A DNA stretch of 64,000 nt, from the NCBI GenBank assembly GCA_035222895.1, contig JAVYIG010004952.1, forward strand, positions 62,001-126,000. Direction: 5' to 3'. Source of the stretch: Strongylocentrotus droebachiensis. Taxonomy: Eukaryota > Echinodermata > Echinoidea > Camarodonta > Strongylocentrotidae. Positions 32,395-44,300 of the stretch are shown here, piece after piece. Positions within the stretch are counted from its first letter, which is position 1. Each line of letters starts with the position of its first letter. The position numbers and the translations under genes are program-made. Below the pieces are notes generated by a model. The model saw nothing but the letters and a program-made list of their open reading frames with translations. It had not been told where the DNA came from and did no database searches.

Positions 32395-35300
32395 TTTTTC
32401 TTCCTGCTTGCCTCCCTCCCCCCGCCAAAAAATAAATAAAAGAGAGAGAGAGAGAGAGAAGGGAAAGGGAAAAGGAAAGGGAAAGAGATAAAAGAAATTA
32501 AGAAGAGAGAAGAGGAAGAAGAAGAAAAGAGGGAAACGGGGGCGAAGGGCTCTTGCCTCCTCCCCCCCCCCCCCTCCGCCAAAAAATAAATAAAAGAGAG
32601 AGAGAGAGAAGGGAAAGGGAAAAGGAAAGGGAAAGAGAAGATAAAAGGAAAGAAAGAAGCGGAATAAGAAGGAAAGAGGGAAACAGGGGCTAAGGGCTCT
32701 TGCCTCCTCCCCCCTTCCCCCCCCCCCCGCAAAAAAATAAATAAGAGAGAGAGAGAGAGAACGGAAAGGCAAAGGGAAAGGGAAAGAGAAGATAAAAGGA
32801 AAGAAAGAAGCGGAATAAGAAGGAAAGAGGGAAACGGGGGCGAAGGACTTTTGCCTCCCCCCCCCCCCCCCTCCCCGCCAAAAAAATAAATAAGAGAGAG
32901 AGAGTAGTAAAAGGGAAAAGGAAAGAGAAGATAAAAGGAAAGAAAGAAGAGGAAGAAGAAGAAAAGAGGGAAACGGGGGCGAAGGACTCTTGCCTCCCCA
33001 CCCCCCTGCCAAAAATAAAAATAAGAGAGAGAGAGAAGGGAAAGGGAAAGAGAAAGAGAAGATAAAAGGAAAGAGAGAAGAGGAAGAAGAAGAAAAGAAG
33101 GAAACGGGGGAGAAGGGCTCTTGCCTCCCTCCCCCCGCTAAAAAATAAATAGAAGAGAGAGAGAGAGGGAGAAGGGAAAGGGAAAAAGAAAGGGAAAGAG
33201 AAGATAAAAAGAAAGAAAGAAGAGGAAGAAGAATAAGAAGAAAAGAGAGAAACGGGGGCGAAGGGCTCTTGCCTCCTCCCCCCCCCCCCCGCCAGAAAAT
33301 AAATAAGAGAGAGAGAGAGAGAGAACGGAAAGGCAAAGGGAAAGGGAAAGAGAAGATAAAAGGAAAGAAAGAAGCGGAATAAGAAGGAAAGAGGGAAATG
33401 GGTAAGGGCGAAGGGCTCTTGCCTACCCCCTCCCCCCCCACCCCCCCCCCCCCGCCAAAAAATAAATGAGAGAGAAAGAGAAGGGAAAGGGAAAGGGAAA
33501 GGGAAAGATAAGATAAAAGGAAAGAAAGAATAGGAAGAAGAAGAAAAGTGGGAAACGGGGGCGAAGGGCTCTTGCCTCCTCCCTCCCCCTCCTGCCAAAA
33601 AATAAAAATAAGAGAGAGAGAGGGAAGGGAAAGGGAAAGAGAAAGAGAAGATAAAAGGAAAGAGAGAAGAGGAAGAAGAAGAAAAGAGGGAAACGGGGGA
33701 GAAGGGCTCTTGCCTCCCTCCCCCCGCCAAAAAAATAAATAAAAGAGAGAGAGAGAGAGAAGGGAAAGGTAAAAGGAAAGGGAAAGAGAAGATAAAAAGA
33801 AAGAAAGAAGAGGAAGAAGAATAAGAAGAAAAGAGAGAAACGGGGGCGAAGGGATCTTGCCTCCTCCCCCCCCCCCCCCGCCAAAAAATAAATAAGAGAG
33901 AGAGAGAAGGCAAAGGCAAAGGCAAAGGCAAAGAGAAGATAAAATGAAAGAAAGAAGCGGAATAAGAAGGAAAGAGGGAAATGGGTAAGGGCGAAGGGCA
34001 CTTGCTCCCCCCCCCCCCTCCCCGCCAAAAAAAAAATGAGAGAGAGAGAGAATGGAAAGGGAAAGGGAAATAGAAGAAAAAAGGAAAGAATGAAAAGGAA
34101 GAAGAAAAAAAGAGGGAAACAGGGGCGAAGGGCTCTTGCCTACCCCCTCCCCCCCAACCCCCCCCCCCCCCCCACCAAAAAATAAATGAGAGAGAAAGAG
34201 AAGGGAAAGGGAAAGGGAAAGAGATGATAAAAGGAAAGAGAGAAGAGGAAGAAGAAGAAAAGAGGGAAACGGGGGCGAAAGGCCCTCCCCCCCTCCCCCC
34301 GCCAAAAAATAAAAAAAGAGAGAGAGAGAGAGAAGGGAAAGGGAAAAGGAAAGGGAAAGAAAATATAAAGGAAAGAAAGAAGAGGAAGAAGAATAAGAAG
34401 AAAAGAGGGAAACGGGGGCGAAAGGCTCTCGCCTTCCTCCCCCCCCCCCCCCCCCGCCAAAAAATAAATAAGAGAGAGAGAGAAGGCAAAGGCAAAGGCA
34501 AAGGCAAAGAGAAGATAAAATGAAAGAAAGAAGCGGAATAAGAAGGAAAGAGGGAAATGGGTAAGGGCGAAGGGCACTTGCTCCCCCCCCCCTCCCCGCC
34601 AAAAAAAAAAATGAGAGAGAGAGAGAATGGAAAGGGAAAGGGAAATAGAAGAAAAAAGGAAAGAATGAAAAGGAAGAAGAAAAAAAAGAGGGAAACGGGG
34701 GCGAAGGGCTCTTGCCTCCCCCCCCCCCCCCCGCCAAAAAAAAAAAGAGAGAGAGATAGAGAAGAGAAAGGGAAAGGGAAAGAGATGATAAAAGGAAAGA
34801 GAGAAGAGGAAGAAGAAGAAAAGAGGGAAACGGGGGCGAAAGGCCCTCCCCCCCTCCCCCCGCCAAAAAATAAAAAAAAGAGAGAGAGAGAGGGAAGGAA
34901 AGGGAAAAGGAAAGGGAAAGAAAATATAAAGGAAAGAAAGAAGAGGAAGAAGAATAAGAAGAAAAGAGGGAAACGGGGGCGAAAGGCTCTCGCCTCCCTC
35001 CCCCCGTCAAAAAATAAATAAAAGAAAGAGAGAGAAAGGAAAGGGAAAGAGAATATAAAGGAAAGAAAGAAAAAGAAGAAGAATAAGAAGAAAAGAGGGA
35101 AACGGGGGCGAAGGGCTCTTGCCTCCCCCCCCCCCCCCCCCCCGCCAAAAAATAAATGAGATAGAGAGAGAGAACGAAAAGGCAAAGGCAAAGGCAAAGA
35201 GAATATAAAGGAAAGAAAGAACAGGAAGAAGAATAAGAAGGAAAGATGGAAACGGGGGCAAAGGACTCTTGCTTCCTCCACCCCCCCCCCCCCGCCAAAA

Positions 35301-38300
35301 AATAAATAAGAGAGAGAGAGCGAACGGAAAGGCAAAGGCAAAGGCAAAGAGAAGATAAAATGAAAGAATGAAGCGGAATAAGAAGGAAAGAGGTAAATGG
35401 GGAAAGGGCGAAGGGCTTTTGCCTCCCCCCCCCCCCCCCCTCCCCGCCAAAAAAAAAAAAATAAGAGAGAGAGAGAAGGGAAAGGGAAAGGGAAAAAGAA
35501 GATAAAAGGAAAGAAAGAAGAGGAAGAAGAAGAAAAGAGGTAAACGGTGGCGAAGGACTCTTGCCTCCCTCCCCCCGCCAAAAAATAAATAAAAGAAAGA
35601 GAGAGAGAAGGGAAAGGGAAAAGGAAAGGGAAAGAGAATTTAAAGGAAAGAAAGAAGTCGATGAAGAATAAAAAGAAAAGAGGGAATTGGGTGCGAAGGG
35701 CTCTTGCCCCCCCCCCCCCCCCGAACCACCCCCCCCCCCCCCGCCAAAAATGAATAAGAGAGAGAGAGAGAGAGAAAGGAAAGGAAAGAGAATATAAAAG
35801 GAAAGAAAGAAGAGGAATAGGAATAGAAAGAAAAGAGGGAAACGGGGGCGAAGGGCTCTTGCCTCCTCCCCCCCCCCCCCCCTCCCGCCAAAAAATAAAT
35901 AAGAGAGAGAGAGAGAGAACGGAAAGGGAAAGGCAAAGGCAAAGAGAAGATAAAATGAAAGAAAGAAGCGGAATAAGAAGGAAAGAGGGAAATGGGGAAA
36001 GGGCGAAGGGCTCTTTCCTCCCTCCCCCCGCCAAAAAATAAATAACAGAGAGAGAGAGAGAGAAGGGAAAGGGAAAAGGAAAGGGAAAGAGAATATAAAG
36101 GAAAGAAAGAAGAGAGAAGAGGAAGAAGAAGAAAAGAGGGAAACGTGGGCGAAGGGCTCTAGCCCCCCTCCCCCCGCCAAAAAATAAATAAGAGAAAGAT
36201 AGAGAAGAGAGAAGGAAAGGGAAAGAGGTGATAAAAGGAAAGAGAGAAGAGGAAGAAGAAGAAAAGAAGGAAACGGGGGAGAAGGGCTCTTGCCTCCCTC
36301 CCCCCGCCAAAAAATAAATAAAAGAGAGAGAGAGAGGGAGAAGGGAAAGGGAAAAGGAAAGGGAAAGAGAAGATGAAAAGAAAGAAAGAAGAGGAAGAAG
36401 AATAAGAAGAAAAGAGAGAAACGGGGGCGAAGGGCTCTTGCCTCCTCCCCCCCCCCCCCCCCCCGCCAAAAAATAAATAGGAGAGAGAGAGAGAGAACGG
36501 AAAGGCAAAGGCAAAGGCAAAGAGAAGATAAAAGGAAAGAAAGAAGCGGAATAAGAAGGAAAGAGGGAAATGGGTAAGGGCGAAGGGCACTTGCTTCCCC
36601 CCCCCCCTCCCCCCCCCTCCCCTCAAAAAAAAATGAGAGAGAGAGAATGGAAAGGGAAAGGGAAATAGAAGTAAAAAGGAAAGAATGAAAAGGAAGAAGA
36701 AAAAAAGAGGGAAACAGGGGCGAAGGGCTCTTGCCTCCTCCCCCCCCCCCCCCTCCTGCCAAAAAATAAAAATAAGAGAGAGAGAGAGAAGGGAAAGGGA
36801 AAGAGAAAGAGAAGATAAAAGGAAAGAGAGAAGAGGAAGAAGAAGAAAAAAGGGAAACGGGGGAGAAGGGCTCTTGCCTCCCTCCCCCCGCCAAAAAATA
36901 AATAAAAGAGAGAGAGAGAGAGAGAAGGGAAAGGGAAAAGGAAAGGGAAAGAGAAGATAAAAAGAAAGAAAGAAGAGGAAGAAGAATAAGAAGAAAAGAG
37001 AGAAACGGGGGCGAAGGGATCTTGCCTCCTCCCCCCCCCCCCCCGCCAAAAAATAAATAAGAGAGAGAGAGAAGGCAAAGGCAAAGGCAAAGGCAAAGAG
37101 AAGATAAAATGAAAAAAAGAAGCGGAATAAGAAGGAAAGAGGGAAATGGGTAAGGGCGAAGGGCACTTGCTCCCCCCCCCCCCCTCCCCGCCAAAAAAAA
37201 AATGAGAGAGAGAGAGAATGGAAAGGGAATGGGAAAGGGAAAGATAAGATAAAAGGAAAGAGAGAATAGGAAGAAGAAGAAAAGTGGGAAACGGGGGCGA
37301 AGGGCTCTTGCCTCCTCCCCCCGCCAAAAAATAAATAAAAGAGAGAGAGAGAGAAGGGAAAGGGAAAAGGAAAGGGAAAGAGATAAAAGAAATAAAGAAG
37401 AGAGAAGAGGAAGAAGAAGAAAAGAGGGAAACGGGGGCGAAGGGCTCTTGCCTCCCCCCCCCCCCCCCGCCAAAAAAAAAAGAGAGAGATAGAGAAGAGA
37501 AAGGGAAAGGGAAAGAGATGATAAAAGGAAAGAGAGAAGAGGAAGAAGAAGAAAAGAGGGAAACGGGGGCGAAAGACCCTCCCCCCCTCCCCCCCGCCAA
37601 AAAATAAAAGAGAGAGAGAGAGAGAGAGAGAAGGGAAAGGGAAAAGGAAAGGGAAAGAAAATATAAAGGAAAGAAAGAAGAGGAAGAAGAATAAGAAGGA
37701 AAGAGGGAAAGGGGGGCAAAGGACTCTTGCTTCCTCCACCCCCCCCCCCCCCCCGCCAAAAAATAAATAAGAGAGAGAGAGAGAACGGAAAGGCAAAGGC
37801 AAAGGCAAAGAGAAGATAAAATGAAAGAATGAAGCGGAATAAGAAGGAAAGAGGGAAATGGGGAAAGGGCGAAGGGCTTTTGCCTCCCTCCCCCCCCCCT
37901 CCCCGCCAAAAAAAAAATAAGAGAGAGAGAGAAGGGAAAGGGAAAGGGAAAAAGAAGATAAAAGGAAAGAAAGAAGAGGAAGAAGAAGAAAAGAGGTAAA
38001 CGGTGGCGAAGGACTCTTGCCTCCCTCCCCCCGCCAAAATATAAATAAAAGAAAGAGAGAGAGAAGGGAAAGGGAAAAGGAAAGGGAAAGAGAATTTAAA
38101 GGAAAGAAAGAAGTCGATGAAGAATAAAAAGAAAAGAGGGAATTGGGTGCGAAGGGCTCTTGCCCCCCCCCCCCCCCAACCACCCCCCCCCCCCCCCCCG
38201 CCAAAAACGAATAAGAGAGAGAGAGAGAAAGGAAAGGAAAGAGAATATAAAAGGAAAGAAAGAAGAGGAAGAAGAATAAAAAGAAAAGAGGGAAACGGGG

Positions 38301-41300
38301 GCGAAGGGCTCTTGCCTCCTCCCCCCCCCCCTCCCGCCAAAAAATAAATAAGAGAGAGAGAGAGAGAGAACGGAAAGGCAAAGGCAAAGGCAAAGAGAAG
38401 ATAAAATGAAAGAAAGAAGCGGAATAAGAATGAAAGAGGGAAACGGGGAAAGGGCGAAGGGCTATTGCCTCCCCCCCCCCCCCCCTCCCCGCCAAAAAAA
38501 AATAAGAGATAGAGAGTAGAGAAAGGGAAAGGGAAAGGGAAGAGAAGATAAATGGAAAGAAAGAAGAGAAAGAAGAAGAAAAGAGGGAAACTGGGGCGAA
38601 GGTCTCTTGCCTCCTCGCCCCCCCCCCCCTGCCAAAAAATAAATAAGAGAGAGAAAGAGAAGGGAAAGGGTAAGAGAAAGAAAAGATAAAAGGAAAGAGA
38701 GAAGAGGAAGAAGAAGAAAAGAGGGAAACGGGGGCGAAGGGCTCTTGCCTCCTCCCCCCCCCCCCCGCCAAAAAATAAATAAGAGAGAGAGAGAAGAACG
38801 GAAAGGCAAAGGCAAAGGCAAAGAGAAGATAAAATGAAAGAATGAAGGGGAAGAAGAAAAAAAGAGGGAAACGGAGGCGAAGGGCTCTTGCCTCCTCCCC
38901 CCCCCCCCCCCCCCGCCAAAAAATAAATAAGAGAGACAGGGAGAAAGGAAAGAGAAAGAGAATATAAAAGGAAAGAAAGAAGAGGAAGAAGAATAAGAAG
39001 AAAAGAGGGAAACGGGGGCGAAGGGCTCTTGACTCCTCCCCCCCCCCCCCCCGCCAAAAAATAAATAAGAGAGAGAGAGAGAGAGAGAACGGAAAGGCAA
39101 AGGCAAAGGCAAAGAGAAGATAACATAAAAGAAAGAAGCGGAATAAGAAGGAAAGAGGGAAACGGGGAAAGGGCGAACGGCTCTTGCCCCCATCCCCCCC
39201 CCCCCCTCCCCGCCAAAAAAATAAGAAAGAGAGAGAGAGTAGTAAAAGGGAAAGGGAAAAAGAAGATAAAAGGAAAGAAAGAAGCGGAATAAGAAGGAAA
39301 GAGGGAAACCTGGGCGAAGGGCTCTTGCCTCCTCCCCCCCCCCCCCGCCACAAAATAAAAGGGAAAGGGAAAGAGAAGATAAAAGTAAAAAAGAAGAGGA
39401 AGAAGAATAAAAAGAAAAGAGTGAAACGGGTGCGAAGCGCTCTTGCCTCCCCCCCCCCCCACCCCCCCCCCCCCGCCAAGAATTAAAGAGAGAGAGAGAA
39501 AGGAAAGGGAAAGAGAATATAAAAGGAAAGAAAGAAGAGGAAGAAGAATAAGAAGAAAAGAGGGAAACGGGGGCGAAGGGCTCTTGCCTCCTCCCCCCTC
39601 CCCGCCAAAAAATAAATAAGAGAGAGAGAGAGAGAACGGAAAGGCAAAGGCAAAGGCAAAGAGAAGATAAAATGAAAGAAAGAAGCGGAATAAGAAGGAA
39701 AGAGGGAAACGGGGAAAGGGCGAAGGGCTCTTGCCTCCCCCCCCCCCCCTCCCCTCCAAAAAAAAAAAAAATAAGAGAGAGAGAGTAGTAAAAGGGAAAG
39801 GGAAAGAGAAGATAAAAGGAAAAAAGAAGAGGAAGAAGAATAAAAAGAAAAGAGTGAAACGGGTGCGAAGCGCTCTTGTCTCCCCCCCCCCCCCCGCCAA
39901 AAATTAAAGAGAGAGAGAGTAGGGAAAGGGAAAGGGAAAGAGCAGATAAAAGGAAAGAAAGAAGAGGAAGAAGAATGAGAAGAAAAGAGGGAAACGGGGG
40001 CAAAGGGCTCTTGACTCCTCCCCCCCCCCCCCCCGCCAAAAAATAAATAAGAGAGAGAGAGAGAGAGAGAACGGAAAGGGAAAGGCAAAGGCAAAGAGAA
40101 GATAACATGAAAGAAAGAAGCGGAATAAGAAGGAAAGAGGGAAACGGGGAAAGGGCGAAGGGCTCTTGCCTCCCCCCCCCCCCTCCCCGCCAAAAAATAA
40201 ATAAGAGAGAGAGAGTAGGGAAAGGCAAAGGCAAAGAGAAGATAAAATGAAAGAATGAAGGGGAAGAAGAAAAAAAGAGGGAAACGGAGGCGAAGGGCTC
40301 TTGCCTCCTCCCCCCCCCCCCCCGCAAAAAAATAAATAAGAGAGAGAGAGAGAAAGGAAAGAGAAAGAGAATATAAAAGGAAAGAAAGAAGAGGAAGAAG
40401 AATAAGAAGAAAAGAGGGAAACGGGGGCGAAGGGCTCTTGCCTCCTCCCCCCCTCCCCGCCAAAAAATAAATAAGAGAGAGAGAGAGAGAGAGAACGGAA
40501 AGGCAAAGCGAAGGCAAAGAGAAGATAAAATGAAAGAAAGAACCGGAATATGAAGGAAAGAGGGAAACGGGGAAAGGGCGAAGGGCTCTTGCCTCCCCCC
40601 CCCCCCCCCTCCCCTCCAAAAAAAATAAATAAGAGAGAGAGAGTAGTAAAAGGGAAAGGGAAAGAGAAGATAAAAGGAAAAAAGAAGAGGAAGAAGAATA
40701 AAAAGAAAAGAGTGAAACGGGTGCGAAGCGCTCTTGTCCCCCCCCCCCCCCCGCCAAAAATTAAAGAGAGAGAGAGAGAAAGAAAAGGGAAAGAGAATAT
40801 AAAAGGAAAGAAAGAAGAGGAAGAAGAATAAGAAGAAAAGAGGGAAACGGGGGCGAAGGGCTCTTGCCTCCTCCCCCCCCCCTCCCCGCCAAAAAATAAA
40901 TAAGAGAGAGAGAGAGAGAGAGAACGGAAAGGCAAAGCGAAGGCAAAGAGAAGATAAAATGAAAGAAAGAAGCGGAATATGAAGGAAAGAGGGAAATGGG
41001 AAAAGGGCGAAGGGCTCTTGCCTCCCCCCCCCCCCTCCCCGCCCCAAAAAAATAAGAGATAGAGAGTAGAGAAAGGGAAAGGGAAAGGGAAAGAGAAGAT
41101 AGAAGGAAAGAAAGAAGAGAAAGAAGAAGAAAAGAGGGAAACGGGGGCGAAGGACTCTTGCCTCCTCCCCCCCCCCCCTGCCAAAAAATAAATAAGAGAG
41201 AGAAAGAGAAGGGAAAGGGTAAGAGAAAGAAAAGATAAAAGGAAAGAGAGAAGAGGAAGAAGAAGAAAAGAGGGAAACGGGGGCGAAAGGCTCTTGCCTC

Positions 41301-44300
41301 CTCCCCCCCCCCCCCCGCCAAAAAATAAATAAGAGAGAGAGAGAGAACGGAAAGGCAAAGGCAAAGGCAAAGAGAAGATAAAATGAAAGAATGAAGGGGA
41401 AGAAGAAAAAAAGAGGGAAACGGAGGCGAAGGGCTCTTGCCTCCTCCCCCCCCCCCCCCCGCCAAAAAATAAATAAGAGAGAGAGAGAGAAAGGAAAGAG
41501 AAAGAGAATATAAAAGGAAAGAAAGAAGAGGAAGAAGAATAAGAAGAAAAGAGAGAAACGGGGGCGAAGGGCTCTTGACTCCTCCCCCCCCCCCGCCAAA
41601 AAATAAATAAGAGAGAGAGAGAGAGAGAGAGAGAACGGAAAGGAAAAGGCAAAGGCAAAGAGAAGATAACATGAAAGAAAGAAGCGGAATAAGAAGGAAA
41701 GAGGGAAACGGGGAAAGGGCGAAGGGCTCTTGCCTCCCCCCCCCCCCCTCCCCGCCAAAAAAAAAAATGAGAGAGAGAGAGAATGGAAAGGGAATGGGAA
41801 AGGGAAAGATAAGATAAAAGGAAAGAGAGAATAGGAAGAAGAAGAAAAGTGGGAAACGGGGGCGAAGGGCTCTTGCCTCCTCCCCCCGCCAAAAAATAAA
41901 AAAAATGAGAGAGAGAGAGAATGGAAAGGGAATGGGAAAGGGAAAGATAAGATAAAAGGAAAGAGGAAGAAGAATAAGAAGAAAAGAGGGAAACGGGGGC
42001 GAAGGGCTCTTGACTCCTCCCCCCCCCCCCCCGCCAAAAAATAAATAAGAGAGAGAGAGAGAGAGAGAACGGAAAGGCAAAGGCAAAGGCAAAGAGAAGA
42101 TAACATAAAAGAAAGAAGCGGAATAAGAAGGAAAGAGGGAAACGGGGAAAGGGCGAACGGCTCTGCCCCCATCCCCCCCCCCCCTCCCCGCCAAAAAAAT
42201 AAGAAAGAGAGAGAGAGTAGTAAAAGGGAAAGGGAAAAAGAAGATAAAAGGAAAGAAAGAAGCGGAATAAGAAGGAAAGAGGGAAACCTGGGCGAAGGGC
42301 TCTTGCCTCCTCCCCCCCCCCCCGCCACAAAATAAAAGGGAAAGGGAAAGAGAAGATAAAAGTAAAAAAGAAGAGGAAGAAGAATAAAAAGAAAAGAGTG
42401 AAACGGGTGCGAAGCGCTCTTGCCTCCCCCCCCCCCCCCACCCCCCCCCCCCCCGCCAAGAATTAAAGAGAGAGAGAGAAAGGAAAGGGAAAGAGAATAT
42501 AAAAGGAAAGAAAGAAGAGGAAGAAGAATAAGAAGAAAAGAGGGAAACGGGGGCGAAGGGCTCTTGCCTCCTCCCCCCTCCCCGCCAAAAAATAAATAAG
42601 AGAGAGAGAGAGAGAACGGAAAGGCAAAGGCAAAGGCAAAGAGAAGATAAAATGAAAGAAAGAAGCGGAAGAAGAAAAAAAGAGGGAAACGGAGGCGAAG
42701 GGCTCTTGCCTCCTCCCCCCCCCCCCCCCCCGCAAAAAAATAAATAAGAGAGAGAGAGAGAAAGGAAAGAGAAAGAGAATATAAAAGGAAAGAAAGAAGA
42801 GGAAGAAGAATAAGAAGAAAAGAGGGAAACGGGGGCGAAGGGCTCTTGCCTCCTCCCCCCCTCCCCGCCAAAAAATAAATAAGAGAGAGAGAGAGAGAGA
42901 GAACGGAAAGGCAAAGCGAAGGCAAAGAGAAGATAAAATGAAAGAAAGAACCGGAATATGAAGGAAAGAGGGAAACGGGGAAAGGGCGAAGGGCTCTTGC
43001 CTCCCCCCCCCCCCCCTCCCCTCCAAAAAAAATAAATAAGAGAGAGAGAGTAGTAAAAGGGAAAGGGAAAGAGAAGATAAAAGGAAAAAAGAAGAGGAAG
43101 AAGAATAAAAAGAAAAGAGTGAAACGGGTGCGAAGCGCTCTTGTCCCCCCCCCCCCCGCCAAAAATTAAAGAGAGAGAGAGAGAAAGGAAAGGGAAAGAG
43201 AATATAAAAGGAAAGAAAGAAGAGGAAGAAGAATAAGAAGAAAAGAGGGAAACGGGGGCGAAGGGCTCTTGCCTCCTCCCCCCCTCCCCGCCAAAAAATA
43301 AATAAGAGAGAGAGAGAGAGAGAGAACGGAAAGGCAAAGCGAAGGCAAAGAGAAGATAAAATGAAAGAAAGAAGCGGAATATGAAGGAAAGAGGGAAATG
43401 GGAAAAGGGCGAAGGGCTCTTGCCTCCCCCCCCCTCCCCGCCCCCAAAAAATAAGAGATAGAGAGTAGAGAAAGGGAAAGGGAAAGGGAAAGAGAAGATA
43501 GAAGGAAAGAAAGAAGAGAAAGAAGAAGAAAAGAGGGAAACGGGGGCGAAGGACTCTTGCCTCCTCCCCCCCCCTGCCAAAAAATAAATAAGAGAGAGAA
43601 AGAGAAGGGAAAGGGTAAGAGAAAGAAAAGATAAAAGGAAAGAGAGAAGAGGAAGAAGAAGAAAAGAGGGAAACGGGGGCGAAAGGCTCTTGCCTCCTCC
43701 CCCCCCCCCCCGCCAAAAAATAAATAAGAGAGAGAGAGAGAGAACGGAAAGGCAAAGGCAAAGGCAAAGAGAAGATAAAATGAAAGAATGAAGGGGAAGA
43801 AGAAAAAAAGAGGGAAATGGAGGCGAAGGGCTCTTGCCTCCTCCCCCCCCCCCGCCAAAAAATAAATAAGAGAGAGAGAGAGAAAGGAAAGAGAAAGAGA
43901 ATATAAAAGGAAAGAAAGAAGAGGAAGAAGAATAAGAAGAAAAGAGAGAAACGGGGGCGAAGGGCTCTTGACTCCTCCCCCCCCCCCCGCCAAAAAATAA
44001 ATAAGAGAGAGAGAGAGAGAGAGAGAGAACGGAAAGGAAAAGGCAAAGGCAAAGAGAAGATAACATGAAAGAAAGAAGCGGAATAAGAAGGAAAGAGGGA
44101 AACGGGGAAAGGGCGAAGGGCTCTTGCCTCCCCCCCCCCCCTCCCCGCCAAAAAAAAAATGAGAGAGAGAGAGAATGGAAAGGGAATGGGAAAGGGAAAG
44201 ATAAGATAAAAGGAAAGAGAGAATAGGAAGAAGAAGAAAAGTGGGAAACGGGGGCGAAGGGCTCTTGCCTCCTCCCCCCGCCAAAAAATAAATAAAAGAG

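Larger units (their letters stand above)
30216..32406. mobile_element. 2.2-kb insert in the satellite, hAT-like left end
   Basis: The left end CAGGCGCGGATCCAGG shares its first 13 bases with the hAT-like element at 18249. CTTGCCTC occurs directly before it (30208-30215) and directly after its proposed right end (32407-32414), where the satellite resumes at the same point of the unit. The right end (TTCCTG) matches the left only over CAGG, and CTTGCCTC is present in most satellite units, so the duplication could be fortuitous. The inside consists mainly of the tandem array at 30330-32130. No transposase is present. Confidence 0.45.
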
